Shown piece after piece: positions 11,561 through 25,256 of a stretch of DNA of 64,000 bases. A program made the position numbers and the translations under genes. The notes under the pieces are model-generated. The model was not told the origin of the DNA. It ran no database searches and worked only from the letters and a program-made list of their open reading frames with translations. This stretch comes from Aspidapion aeneum. Its lineage: Eukaryota > Arthropoda > Insecta > Coleoptera > Brentidae. Where the stretch lies: the NCBI GenBank assembly GCA_963576565.1, contig OY755045.1, positions 10,353,977 through 10,417,976 on the forward strand. The letters run 5' to 3'. Within the stretch, counting starts at the first letter, position 1. Each line of letters starts with the position of its first letter.

Positions 11561-12208
11561 CAGTGTGTCCACGTAAGTTGGCGGCATATGGGAAAATTTT
11601 TTATTATTAGCTTTACGAAAAAAAGTTATTCTTCATAAAAAGTTCTGCATGGTCCAAAACCTAAAATGCAACCATCAGATGTTAAATTTTTTCAGTCATA
11701 TTACGAGGTTTGTCAAAAAATGTGATTTTTGCTCCAGAGTAAAGTACCTTTCTTTTTGACAATATCGAAAATTGTTATAAAGAAAAGATGTTTAGAATTA
11801 AAAGTAGCTTTCAAATATTCAACATTGTTTATTTACATTAAAAAATATTTTTTTCTACATTTTCTGCGATTACGTTGGAAATTTAAGTTTGCACATTAAA
11901 GCATAATTAATCTAGGATGCAAATAATAATAATGTAAATAAACAATGTTGAATATTTGAAAGCTATTTTTAATTCTAAACATCTTTTCTTTATAACAATT
12001 TTCGATATTGTCAAAAAGAAAGGTACTTTACTCAAGAGCAAAAATCACATTTTTTGACAAACCTCGTAATATGATGAAAAAATTTAACATCTGATGGTTG
12101 CATTTTAGGTTTTGGACCATGCAGAACTTTTTATGAAGAATAACTTTTTTTCGTAAAGCTAATAATAAAAAAGTTTCCCATATGCCGCCAACTTACGTGG
12201 ACACACTG
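11561..12208. mobile_element. Palindromic MITE with about 280-bp inverted arms
   Basis: It begins CAGTGTGTCCACG and ends CGTGGACACACTG, flanked by TA on each side. Almost the whole element is an inverted repeat: left arm 11561 to about 11842, right arm about 11927 to 12208, with a loop of about 85 bp. The TA target points to the Tc1/mariner superfamily as the likely mobilising enzyme. It has no coding capacity. The insert is absent from the equivalent place in copy 2 (near 23641). Confidence 0.9.
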
Positions 12209-12383
12209 TATATGTGAGCTAATAAATGGCGGGTCTGATAGCTTCCATTAGCACATTCCAAGTGAACTCCACGCTATATTAACCCTGAAAACAGTTTTTT
12301 GTAAATTTCTCAGAAACCAGGGGCTTTCGTTTGTAAAAAAGATTTGACTATAATACAAATTATTGAGAAGAATGAGTTCTACT

Positions 12384-13062
12384 TAGGGTATCCAAGTCCC
12401 GGGACCAAATATGTTTTCGGGACTTCGGGACCAAATGTCCCGGGCCTAGTCCCGGGACTGGTCCCGAAACTAAAATAAAAGTAATTGAATTAATTTAACA
12501 CAGAACAGAACACAGGTTTATTGATATTGGTAAATGGTTAACATAAAACAAATTGACAAACGTAGCCAATAAAAAGGTAAGTATAGGGAAACATTACTTT
12601 TGTCCAAAGTGGATTTAAAAATTTAAACGAAGCTTCTTACAAACACCGCCGGCCACTGAGAAAGCTCTCTCCGATTGGACGCTGGTAGGTGGTATAGTCA
12701 GTAAATGCTCATAGCATAGCTGCAAATATTGTACTCGACAACCGCCATCCTCAAAAAGGACCATTTCTCGTTTTATTATTTTTGAAAATCGATCTGGTTT
12801 TGCACTTGATGACGTTTGTATGATTGCTCTTGTACTTGTTGAGGCAGTAGCAAATATTGCATTTTCAATAAACTTTTTTGCTATCCTTTCGCATTCATTA
12901 ATTAGACGGCGGTGCGTCGCGCTTATTATGCATGTGTCTGGTATAATTTAGCGGTTTCGGGACCAAGTTGAGGTCCCGGGACCTTTACTGAGTCCCGGGA
13001 CCACTTTTTTAGGAAAAGTCCCGGGACCGTCCCGGGACCAAGTCCCGGTACTGGATACCCTA
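12384..13062 (-). mobile_element. hAT transposon remnant (duplicate)
   Basis: This is the duplicate of 748-1461, with the same TAGGGTATCC ends and the same GTTCTACT target duplication (12376-12383 and 13063-13070). About 35 bp in the transposase tail are deleted near 12612, removing the frame that survives in copy 1. Confidence 0.85.
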
Positions 13063-13564
13063 GTTCTACTATATTCCAAAACCCGCATTAATGGATTTTG
13101 GCCAAAATCTAATCAGCTCGTTACATTGTCAAACACTATTTTTCATGAAAGTCTCATGAAAATTGATCAAGCGGTTCCGGAGCTATCGTGGCCCGGACAG
13201 ACACACACACACACACACACATGAACAGCTGTCACGACGAGATTGCTACGATTATGCACCAAATATACACAAATAACAAATTCTTGGTGTTATCTAATTT
13301 TTTTAAAATCAAAAACAAACCGAAAAATGACCGTAGTGTCAAGGCGAATTTTAAGAATATCTATACGGTTTTCATATCACCCTGTATAATAATAATTAAT
13401 TTTATTTATTTAAATGCAGTCTTGTTCACCCAAACGGAGACAAAAATAATATGCGAAAAATATCATTTTTTTTCTTAATTCGATCTGGTCGTTATAAAGT
13501 ACGTACAGTCAGGAACTTTTTAAATTACCTTGCTAAAATATTGAAAACTAATTTAAATAAAGTA

Positions 13565-14106
13565 ATCAAAAATAAATGGATCCATGACGGATCTGACACC
13601 TTCCTAGCTAGCCTATTTTCACACTTCAAGTGAAGCCATGATAATTTATTAGCCTTGAAAACAGTTTTTTGTAAATATCTCAGAAACTAAAGCTCGAATG
13701 AAGTTTTTGGTTATAACACGAATTATTGAGCAAAATATAGTATACTATATTCCGAAAACAGTGTATTGACACGATGCTACGTTAAAAAGTTAACATTTTT
13801 TTAATTTTTTAATTGTCAAAAAACTTTCATTAGCATTAATGGATTTTGACCAAAATCTAATCAGCTCGTAAGTGTCGAACACTATTTTACCTGAAAATTT
13901 TATGAAAATCGGTTCAGCGGTTTAGGAACTATCGTCTTACGGACAGAAATAATATACACACACACACAGACAGACATCACGACGATATTGCTAGGATAGG
14001 TCAAAATACATCCCAAATAACATATTTTTGGCGTTATCTCAAAAAGATTTTTTTCGTCGAAAATAATACCTTCTCCAGCCATTGCTACGCGGGCTAGGAA
14101 GGTAAA
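13565..14106 (+). mobile_element. Family A non-autonomous element (duplicate)
   Basis: This duplicates 1960-2477. It is slightly longer because it keeps a CAGACAGACATCACGACG stretch in the microsatellite region that copy 1 has lost. The same end words CTTCCTAGC and GCTAGGAAGG are present. Confidence 0.7.
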
Positions 14107-14526
14107 AATAGTGAACCTAACGTGCCTGGGTATCTTGTTGAACAAATTATTTTTTCTAAAAAATAATACATTTTTTATATTTTTAATACAATTTCCTGAC
14201 TGTAATCACTCGGCCAACTAAATGGTTTTTATTTGACTTTTATGATTATTAAAATAAATATGTCATGATTAAGATGCATTTACCTTCCTCTTTTAAAAGT
14301 TTCATGTCCTTTTATTAGAGGTTGTAAATAATAATAATATTCATATCGAATAGAATTTTGTTAGCTGCTGCTCCAAACAGGTATTCAACACAGTGTTTTT
14401 TCCTTCTTCCTTAGCTTTTTTGCCTTTGTTTCTGTTTTCTTCATTATACAAGGGTGGATCAAATATAAACAAGCCTTTGTTTATAAACTAGTTATTTAGA
14501 AACATGACACAAAACAGAAATTTTTT

Positions 14527-14838
14527 CTACTTTTCTACACATCCCCCTTCTTTGTTAATACACTTTTCCCAACGGTTTGACAGTTTCTTAATCCCGTTTT
14601 CATAAAAGGAAGCTGGGCGGGTATCTAACCAGTTGCGCACGAATGCCTCCACCTCTTCATTGGTCTGAAATTGCTCGCCTCCCAATGAATCTTTGAGTGG
14701 GCCAAACATATGAAAATCGCAAGGTAACAAATCTGGACTGTATGGAGGGTATTCCAGCAGAGTCCAGTGCATTTCATTGATTTTGGCCTGTGTTAAAACT
14801 GCCGTATTAGGTCTAGCGTTGTCATGCAGGAGCAACAC
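14527..14838 (-). pseudogene. mariner transposase, C-terminal piece
   Basis: The frame holds HDNARPNTA with the second catalytic Asp and YPPYSPDLLPCDFHMFGPLK with the third. Exactly 34 residues separate the two aspartates, the DD34D spacing of mariner. It finishes with the usual NWLDTRPASFYENGI and RWEKCINKEGGCVEK. It lacks the first catalytic Asp and is therefore inactive. Confidence 0.88.
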
Positions 14839-14875
14839 GTCTTGGATGGGGTGTGCTCTCCTCTTTTGGTGATAA

Positions 14876-15250
14876 TCAAGCTTTACCTGGTCGAGTTAGT
14901 TGCAGTAGTAAGCCGCGTTTATTGTTATTCGCTCGTGCAAAAAATCGACCAACAAAACTCCTCTCCAGTCCCAGAAAACGGTCGCTAAAACTTTGACTGC
15001 AGAAATGATGGTAAGGACGACGTAGTTGACTCACGTTGTCGACACGATCACAGCCGTCGTTAATTTCTTTGCACCAAGTTTTTACAGGTACCCACGAAAG
15101 CGTCTTATTTCCGAACTGTGCTCGCAATCTGCATCGAATTTCAGCAGGTTTAAGGTTTTCGCGTGTAAGAAATTTAATGATTATTCTTTGCGCAACACTG
15201 CTGTGTACCTTCTTCTCGCTCACTGCGATTGCGCCTGGCCAAATGAGCAT
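14876..15250 (-). pseudogene. mariner transposase, N-terminal piece
   Basis: The frame has the helix-turn-helix part of a mariner transposase: QRIIIKFLTRENLKPAEI, then a TWCKEINDG recognition helix-like segment and a DNVSQLRRP linker. Sequence after about residue 80 no longer matches, so the first catalytic Asp region is lost. It sits upstream (on the minus strand) of the C-terminal piece, with an internal deletion between them. Confidence 0.75.
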
Positions 15251-15724
15251 CGCGGCACTACCAGCCGCCTACATGCTGCTGAATATCCCTACTTCAAAAT
15301 TATAACGGCCACGTTCATCTTGAATGACTTTTCCGTTAGTAAGTTTAAAAGGCTTGTTTATATTTGATCCACCCTCGTATTCTAGATTAACTTTAGGTTG
15401 TAGCCTCTTATTACATGACAAAGTATATAAAACTGTTCTTTTTACAGTCAGTATTATTAAACAATAGTATTGTCCTTGCTGCAGATAATTTTTTATATTT
15501 TTTCAATGGAAAAAAAATGATGCTTTTTTTTCAACGTGACAAAACTTTGTGGAGAATCGCCGAAAAACGTGAACTGGATTGAAGTTTTCAAATGCAAAAC
15601 TTGTTCTTTAATAATTGGTACAGGCTCACATTTATAAACAATTTTTCGGAGTTGCTCTACTTTTGGCTCGGTTTGTTGTGGTTGTTCAAAACTTTACCAA
15701 TAATAGTTATAGTCTCTTTGCACT

Positions 15725-16760
15725 GACTTAAATATTAAATAAATACTGTTTTTCTGTAGATAATAAAAATGAGTGGGAAAAATATACAGCCTTGAGGGAC
15801 CCCTCTTAGTTATTCTACTTCCTCACATGCATGTTCTTCAATTATTACTCTACCTGTTTGATACCATTATGAGTTTTTTGTGTTAAATGTTATCAAAAGC
15901 CTTCTCGAATTCCACGAAACAGATATATACGTCTTGGTTGATATCAAGGCATCTTCCTCTTTGTAGTCATTCGAAGTCTCAATGGAGATAATCACTCAAA
16001 GCCTTAATAGAAACTGTTTTTCTGTACATATTAAAAATGAGTGGGAAAAATATACAGCCTTGAGGAACTCCCCTTAGTTTTTCTACTTCCTCAGAGGCAT
16101 GTTCTTCAATTTTCACTCTACCTGTTTGATATCAATAAAGATTTATTATAATTTTATATTCATGCTTTGTTGGTATATTTGGGTGTCATTATGATTCTTT
16201 CGTGTTAAATGTTATCAAAAGCCTTCTCGAATTCCACGAAGTAGACATATACGTCTCGGTTGATATCAAGACATCTTTCTCTTTGTAGTCATTCAAAGCC
16301 TCAATAGAGACTGCTTTCAATTAAGATTTATTATAATTTTATATTCATGCTTTGTTCGTATATTTGGGTGTCATTATGAGTTTTTTTTTGTGTTAAATGT
16401 TATCAAAAGCCTTGGTTGATATCAAGATATCTTCCTCTTTGAATTCAAAGCATCAATAGCGACTGTATCTCTGCAGATATTAAAAAGGAGTAGGAAAAAT
16501 ATACAGCCTTGAGGGACTACCCTTAGTTGTTCTTCTTCCTCAGATGTTCTTTAATTTTCACTCTACCTGTTTGATACTAATAAAGATTTATTATAATTTT
16601 GTTGATATATTTGAGTGTCATGAGTTTTTCGTGTTAAATGTTATCAAACGCTATCTCGAATTCCATGAAGCAGACATGTACGTCTTGATCTTTGAGTTTG
16701 AACGTTTACACCAAACAAAGGTTCTTTGGTGGCAATGTCATTTCTGAACCCTACCTGATG
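15725..16760 (-). repeat. Tandem LINE-fragment array (duplicate)
   Basis: This duplicates 3925-4950. The minus-strand words VYVCFVEFEKAFDN and PQGCI recur across units with small differences from copy 1, including a few extra bases. Confidence 0.7.
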
Positions 16761-17263
16761 TCATTTATTTCCGCGTCTAATTTTGCAAATATCATGTTGT
16801 AATCTACATTTTAAATTATGCTAAATACAACTGGGTCACTCTATGTAAGAGCATCGAAGATATAACTGGTTTTTTCGATGGTAAGGGTCAGACATAGAAA
16901 GAAAGAGTGCCTTTTACAAGCACGTGTCAAGTATGTAATACTTGAAGCAAAACGACCTTCATTGCACATACTACAACCAGACTTTACTTTCTTTTCATTA
17001 TCCTAATTTCAGGAAATGACAGAACCAGTCTGACGACAAAAAATTGAACCAAGCTTAAATTAGAGACTTTATGAAAAGACTCGATACGCCTTCGTAAGTC
17101 TTGGAATGAGCAATTAGTTTATATGCACATGTGTAATGTGTGTAACCGAATAGGCCAGTCCAACAAGCAAAATACGAGGTATGCCAATTTCATACCAAAA
17201 CTTCTTTTTTAACTACTGAAGTAAAAACTTCATTCAGTATATCGAGCTCCTTTGGTTACAAAT

Positions 17264-17640
17264 TTGGATTTGATTTACTTGTTCTTGCCGAGCAATACGT
17301 TTTAAAAGCCACCCTGAAGGCGCTCAACGCGAAAGATTGCTGCCGCCTTGGTGGAAGAATGCGCAGAGGCACTGGATATAAGGTCACTCATCGTCAAGCA
17401 CGCTTTACTTGCTCGACGATACGTGTCCTTAACAGGATACCCAAAGCGATGTCAAACATGTGACAAAAATTAGGGCTGCGGAGCATACAGGGGTACTAGG
17501 TAACGAGAAGGAGGACGAACTTGCACGGATTGGAGCTGGAACCGAGTGCAGAACAGAGTCAATAACTGTGTCTGGGAAGGACACGAAAAGATGGTGGACT
17601 GTTAATAGGTGTGTCCAAGATCTAACTTTCTGCAGGAATA
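17264..17640 (+). pseudogene. R1/Jockey-type LINE RNase H remnant
   Basis: Pieces read ATLKALNAKDCCRLG, then EHTGVLGNEKEDELARIGAG, matching the end of the RNase H domain (GHxGxxGNExAD motif) of R1/Jockey-type LINEs. The same domain is better preserved at 38278-38573. Frames are broken, and copy 1 has lost most of the segment. Confidence 0.65.
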
Positions 17641-17651
17641 AATCATATTTT

Positions 17652-18376
17652 AGCTCACACATATACTATACTATAGTGATGGTGATCCTAATTTTTTCGA
17701 GAAAAAAAAAGTTGCTCCGATTTCAAAAATTTTTATATATCTTTGCGTTTCAGATGATTTTGAAACTTTTTTGTTGCGCCGTCTGTCTGTCTGTCTGTCT
17801 GTCTGTATGTCTGTCTGTCTGTCTGTAACGACCAACGCGCATAACTCAAAAACCGCTTGGCCGATTTTAATGAAATTTGGTACCTAGGCTGGGTTTTGGG
17901 CCGAGATGGGCCCATTTAAAAATGAACAAAATCCACCGAGCACAAACCAAATAAAAGGGTGGGGGTAGATTTCAAAAATTAGAGTTTATGGGAAAATATG
18001 GCGTGTGTGACATCAAACGAAAGGTAATTGAGTCTGGAGTTCAACAAAATACATTTTAATTTATTTAAAAAAAAGGGTGGGGGTATATTTCAAAAATTAG
18101 AGTTTAAGTGAAAATATGGCGTGTGTGATATCAAACGAAAGGTAATTGAGTCGGGAGTTTAACAAAATACATTTTAGTTTTTGTTTTTTTTAAGGGTGGG
18201 GGTAGATTTCAGAAATTTGAGTTTAAGTCAAAACATGGCTTGTGTGGTATCAAACAAAAGGTAATTTAGTCCGGAGTTGAATAAAATATATTTTGGTTTT
18301 TAGTTATATTAGCTCACACGTACACTATAACTATAGTACCTAGTGTGAGCTTAGGGGCCCATATATTGGCAGAGTA
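17652..18376 (-). mobile_element. Family B element (duplicate of 5571-6294)
   Basis: Same ends, orientation and internal layout as 5571-6294, with a shorter CAGA tract and scattered substitutions. Confidence 0.8.
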
Positions 18377-18648
18377 TTTTTTATGGTAGGGACGTTTTAA
18401 TAAGGATATACTGCCCTAATAATTAGCGACTGATTACTGATTGTAGAACGCAAAATTAAAACCCACCGCGGTTATTTTTTTACAGTCCGGCGGTCACCTA
18501 TACATGTGCCGGCATTTTAAATTGATATGACTACAAAATATCTGGTAAACCACACTCTTCAGAATTAGCTGAAATGATTACTTTTTTTTGGTATTAATAA
18601 CCAAAATTTTTAAGTTAAATTTGAAACCCTTTTAAAGAATTAGCAAAT

Positions 18649-19480
18649 ATGACTAGTACTGCAACTTGCAACGTCACATATTGTTCACTTGCAATATCCC
18701 AAAACCAGAAAAAACCAATCATAGGAAGACACGAAATTATTCAATTTCATCAATTTGTTACTAACATAAAAGAAAAATCACTGGAATGGAGAAAATTTGG
18801 TTCCACAGTCTTTGTAGATGCAACACATGATAAAATGTGGCATAAAGGCCTTAGTGATAAACTAAATCTATTTCTGCCAAAATAATAATCTGATATTTTG
18901 GAATCATACATATCTGATAGACATTTCAGAAAAAACAATAAGATTCATACTCAATTTTAAGAAAAATCAAATCAGGCGTACCACAGGGTAGCGTACTAAG
19001 CCCTTATTAATAGGTATAATTCACTTGCGATATCCATAAGTCAGAAAAGTGACACGTAGCATCTTTTGCCGATGATACTGGTTTATTGGCGGTGGAAAAA
19101 TATATTGACGACCTAATAGAACAACTTCAGGACGCAGTCAGCTAATTAGACCAAAAATAACGAATAACATTAAATAAAACCAAATCAATTCATGTTGATT
19201 TTACAAATCAAAATGTTGATTACATATTAGCCCCACATAACAACATTCCCCAAATCAAGCAAAATATGTCGATATGACACTTGAGGCCTAATAGGAATGG
19301 AAAGCACGTAATAATAAAAAGAAGAATGTACAAGCTAATTGAAAGAAGAAATAAAAATTGAATTGAAAGAAATTCCAGTTTAAGAATTCATAAGTAATTA
19401 CTGCTTTATAGACAAATACGGAAACCTGTATGAACTTATTATATCCAACTTTGGGGTTTCGCTATAGTTGTACTGACATT
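18649..19480 (+). pseudogene. Jockey-like LINE remnant (duplicate)
   Basis: Duplicate of 6568-7400. The VFVDATHDKMWHKGL segment shows substitutions relative to copy 1, and all frames are broken. Confidence 0.75.
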
Positions 19481-19760
19481 TTAGAATAAAGTTCGATTGA
19501 GCTTCTGGATAAAACTGAGCTAGTTTAAACACAGTAAAGCCGTTTGGGCTAGGAAACTAAATGCACAATAAAATTGTAATTTACTGTTGAAGTACAGCGA
19601 AGACAACGGTAAAACTGTGAAAATATTGTAATATGTGATTTTTTGAAAATCTAGTCTGTGCAGGCATAAGATTGCATGTAGAATAGTCTAAAATTGAAGT
19701 TGGTACTTGAGGTTGAGTTTAAATTGTGTAAAACTGCAGAAATCTTTCATTCTTCTCTGT

Positions 19761-20426
19761 CTGTCGCCATGTGTTCATCCATCTAGCTTCTGCATGTCTC
19801 TTCAAATCGACCGCCCATCTCATTTACTTCTTTTAGTTTCCCAAGGTCTCCAGTTTACAACACACGATCTTCTTTCTGGCTGATATTATGACCGGCAAAT
19901 TTCCATTTTAATTTTGCTACTTCTCTTACTTTTGTTTTATTTCTTATTCATTCATTCCTTTTTCTATTTGTTAGCTTTACATGTAAAATTTGTCTTTTGT
20001 GATCTTTGGGCTTTTGTTACCTTATCCATGTTTGATTTTGTAAGTGTCCAGGTCTGGGATCCATCGGTAAGTACAGGAAGGATACATTGGTTATACACGT
20101 TCGTTTTGAGGTACTGACGATATTTTTTTTATTTTTTAATATGTAGCTTAATTTACCGAATGCTGCCCAGGCCAATTTTACTAGTCTCTTGATTTCAGCC
20201 GTTTGGTTTTCTATTTTCTCTTGGTTTATTCTGTTCGTAATATCCTCATCTGTGTTTGTTATGACTTTAGTTTTAGTACAATTCATACTCAAGCCTATGT
20301 TTTTAGCTGCTGTATCCAGTTCCTCCAACATTTTTATCAGTTCTTCTTTCTTTATCTGTTATTAAGGCAATATCATCAGCATATCTTAGGTGGTTCAAGT
20401 ATTGTCCGTTTTCTTTGATGCCAGTA
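19761..20426 (-). pseudogene. LINE (RTE-like) 3' end remnant (duplicate)
   Basis: Duplicate of 7680-8345, apparently identical over the ADD box and the EELDTAAKNIGLSM region. Confidence 0.7.
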
Positions 20427-20937
20427 ATACTCTCCCAAATAATAAATGAAAAACGGTTCTGTCAACGTCAACTTGACAAATAATTAAAAACGGGCAGCAG
20501 TTAAATGTCCACTAGCTGACACTTTCATCTCGTGTGTAAATGGCTTAGAACATTGAACTACTAGAAGCAGCATAACCTTAAACCATAGGCAGGTTTCTTT
20601 GAGTAAATGATCTCCAGACATTGTTGTCAAGTCAATTTGAAAACATTCCTAAACCTTTAATGATACAAACATTTCTTTGTAAATCTTAAAAACAGTACAA
20701 AACCATAATACAGCATTAAACCAGAGAATACTTTTCTATATTAAAAATGATTCAACATTCTATTGTAGCAAGTATATTATTTTTTGAATCTCAATAGTAA
20801 TAATACAAAATCGTACAGGTATAATACATTTAAAACAATGTGGCAGCTTAAGAACCGGCTGTTTGTTTAGATAACAATGCTAAAAATATTTAACTACGCC
20901 TATGTTTTGTTTACAGATAAATAAGCTGTTTACTTAC

Positions 20938-21002
20938 TTGTAAAAGGACCGTTTATTTCCTATGGCATAGAATGTTTTACACACCTCGCACTTTTTTACC
21001 AT
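20938..21002 (-). CDS. Candidate THAP-type first exon (duplicate)
   Basis: Identical to 8857-8921: the ATG is at 21002 and the 5' splice site GTAAGT follows 20938. Its upstream region is also duplicated, so both copies would carry the same putative promoter. Confidence 0.38.
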
Positions 21003-22091
21003 ATTGACTTTAACGCAAAAAAACACTAAAAAATCACAAAATCACAGGCTTTTTAGCACGGATCACCTTTTAGTCCACAACGATTCAAAATACAATGACG
21101 GCCATCAACAATAAGTGACAGTACGTCATCGACCACGCCGTTGTTGGCGAGGTTGCCGCGCTGTTAATTTTTTCGAACGTTTAAAGAAGACAATTATTAT
21201 TAATTAACGTAATTTGACAAAAGTAAAAATATTTTATTGTATTTATCTTGGTGAAACTAGTCAGATAGGCTTTTACATTTTATTTTGAATGAAAATAATG
21301 TTAATTTTTAAAGAAAATTCCGTTTATGTAATTATGCCTTTTTAGTTATCTTATCACATTATGTAAACGTGGCAATTTGGGTTATTTTCCCCCTGGCCCC
21401 CTTGTAAATATTAGCTACGGGGTTTAATGTTCGTAGTAGTAGTAAATGGTATAGTAGAGGTTAATAGATATGTCGCAGTCATCGACGACTCGACTAAAAC
21501 TTCACCGTCCATGCTTTTGAAGCTTATAGAATAAATAATAATAATAGTAGCAATCGACAATTCGGTATGGAACAATGCGGTAAACTTGCGTGTTTTTGTT
21601 ATAAAAAAAGTGCTTAATGCAACAGTGATAACAAGTGCATGTTTAGTTTAAAAATAAAAAAGGACATCTTTTTCAGGAAGTTTATTGTTATGTTATATGC
21701 TGCAACAGTGTAATTTTAGAATTTTAATGATTAAATCCAACCCAAAAAATTTGCACTAAATCTATTTGTTCATAACTTTTTAATTATTTTATTATTTTTT
21801 TTTAATTACCAAATTACGACATGGTTTTTTTTTAAGATAGCGGGCCAGTTCAAAACTCAATTTTATTTACCCTCGTTATATGTTATGGTCATAAGGACTT
21901 TAAATTATCGGTTAAGTACTTTAGAGATACCGAGAATTAAACGAAAGGGACATTTTAACCCGAATATCAGGGTTGGTTTATATATTAAAAAGTAATCTTA
22001 AGTCTAATAAACAGCGCTTTTAAGAAATGGAAAAAAATCTTCATTAAAAATAAAAATCTTGGAATTTTTTCACGTGCATGAGGTAGTAAAA

Positions 22092-22836
22092 TACTCTGCC
22101 AATCTATGGGCACCTAAGCTCACACTAGGTACTATAGTTATAGTGTACGTGAAAGCTAATATAACTAAAAACTGAAGTATATTTTATTGAACTCCAGACT
22201 CAATTACCTTTCGTTTGATACCACACACGCCATGTTTTGACTTAAACTCCAATTTTTCAAATCTACCCCCACCCTTTTTTTTAAACTAAAATGTATTTTG
22301 GTTAACTGCAGACTCAATTACCTTGCGTTTGATATCACACACGCCATATTTCCCCTTAAACACTAATTTTTTTAATTTACCCCCATCCTTTTCTTTTAAA
22401 TTATTAAAAATGTATTTAGTTGAACTCCAGACTCAATTACCTTTTGTTTGATATCACACACGCCATATTTTTACATAAACTTTTTGAAATCTAGCCCCAC
22501 CCTTTTATTTGGCTTGTGTTTGGTGGATTTTGTTCATTTTTAAATGGGACCATCTTGTCCCAAAACCCAGCCTGGGTACCAAATTTCATTAAAATTGGGC
22601 AAGCTGTTTTTGAGTTATGCGCGTTGGTCGTTACTGACAGACATACAGACATACAGACATACAGACATACAGACAGACAGACAGATAGACAGACAGACGG
22701 CGCAACAAAAAAGTTTGAAAATTATCTGAAACGCAAAGATATATAAAAATTTTTGAAATCGGAGCAACTTTTTTTTTCTCGAAAAAATTAGAATCACCAT
22801 AGCTCACACTACTATAGTATAGTAGTAGTGTGAGCT
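22092..22836 (+). mobile_element. Family B element (duplicate of 10011-10751)
   Basis: Same ends, units and flanks as 10011-10751, with four extra bases in the microsatellite. Confidence 0.8.
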
Positions 22837-22891
22837 AAAAATTATATTGTTTCCTAAAACATATCTAAAAGGCCGTAATATTTAAAGAAAA

Positions 22892-23651
<760 letters not shown>

Positions 23652-23753
23652 AATAGTAATATTATCACTTTCGTTAGCACTACATTTTTTGTAATAATTT
23701 TGACACTCAATTATTAATAAAGTTTGTCAATTGTAATTTTTAGGAAAGTTATA

Positions 23754-24255
23754 ATAAATAAATGGATGCATGACGGATCTGATACCTTCCTCGCTAGCCT
23801 ATTAGCACACTGCAACACTTAAGAATAGTTTTTTGTAAATATCTCGGAAACTAAAGCTCCTACAAAGTTTTTGGTTATAACACGAATTATTGAGTAAAAT
23901 GTGGTCTACTATATTCCGAAAATTTTTTTAAAGATTTTAATTGTCAAAAAACTGACATTAGCATTATTGGATTTTGACCAAAATCAGCTCGTTAGAGTAG
24001 CGAACACTATTTTATCTGTAAATTTTATGAAAATCGGTTTAGCGGTTTAGGAGCTATTGTGTTACGGACGGAAAAAAAATACACACACATATACTTACAC
24101 ACATACATACACACATACAGACAGACATCATGACGATATTGCTAGGATAGATCAAAATACAGCCAAATAACACTTTTTCAGCATTATCTCAAAAAAACAT
24201 TTTTCGTTAAAAACAATACCTTCTCTAGCTATTGCTGCGCGGGATAGGAAGGTAA
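23754..24255 (+). mobile_element. Family A non-autonomous element
   Basis: It starts AAATGGATGCATGACGGATC and ends GCGGGATAGGAAGGTAAAA, with the core TGAAAATCGGTTTAGCGG, a CACATAC-rich tract and CGATATTGCTAGGATAG. It is more diverged than the copies at 1960 and 13565 and lies just outside the duplicated unit. Confidence 0.7.
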
Positions 24256-25256
24256 AAATCATAAAAAAAATGTTTATTTTGTCTATATTTAATAAACAAA
24301 GAGTTCTGATGCAAAGTGTAATTAAAAAAACATTCTTAAATAAAGATGAACATAAACGACAAAGTAATAGTCCTTAAAACTCAGACTATTTTTTGAATTA
24401 TTGATTAAATGAAAATAGAATGGGAAGTAGCAGGTGAGATCCCCATCATCGGTCACAGTTCTTTACCCACAGATCCGTGACAGGAAGCGGGGTCCCACCT
24501 GTTTTCATCATTTAAAAATAACTGTAACGATAATAGAGATTTAATAAGGCCACAATTTTTTACTCCATGACCCTTATACCTTCATTTATTTTATAGCTTT
24601 TAAAAATTATTATTAAAAGTAAACCTGCGTTTGCACAGTGGTTTGTATACGTAGGTGACTTGGTAACCAGAGGTATTTTAATTTTCCAGTGGCGTGCCCA
24701 ATAAAAAATTACAAGAATAAATTTTGGTTTGCCTCTGCAAGATGCATAAAAAATTAATCTTAACAAAAGTGCTGTACGTGTCGTATTTTACGCAGTTTTA
24801 AGGATTCTCGTTTAGGTATTGCAATTTAAGTCTAATATTATCCAATTATGTTTACCAGTTAAACATTAGATAATATCGATTTCGTATTAGTACGATTATG
24901 CCTTCAGGCCTGGACCAAGGGGTAAATAAACTAAAAAAAGGGGATTTTTTTAAATTAAAATGTTTAATTAAAAAGGCTTAAGAAGGTAAAAAATCAAAAA
25001 AAGGTGTTGGTTTTGAATAAAGAGTGTCAAAATTTAATTCGTACCAAGATACCGCAATAGTATTTTACTGTCTCTCAGTAATTATTATTATTATTAATTA
25101 TGACTATTATTGTTATTTTTAGCTTTTTTGATAAAATTTATATTAAAAGTAAGTAATCTACATTAAAACAAATGCTCCGAAAACAACTTTAAAATAAAAA
25201 AAAAAGACCAAAAAACTTTTTAAATGAACTAAAATGTAGTAAACTAAAAAATAAAT
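24256..25256. other. No gene recognised
   Basis: AT-rich sequence. Short frames here (for example 24560-24766 on the minus strand) show no recognisable domain. I see no TE ends. Confidence 0.5.

Larger units (their letters stand above)
14449..15377 (-). mobile_element. mariner (DD34D) remnant, copy 2 only
   Basis: Inverted ends GGGTGGATCAAATATAAAC (left) and GTTTATATTTGATCCACCC (right) are flanked by TA. Copy 1 at 2805-2815 has the uninterrupted target TTATATTCTAG, so the insertion followed the duplication or the split of the two haplotypes. The two transposase pieces on the minus strand are listed separately. At 929 bp it is shorter than a full mariner of about 1.3 kb. Confidence 0.93.
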
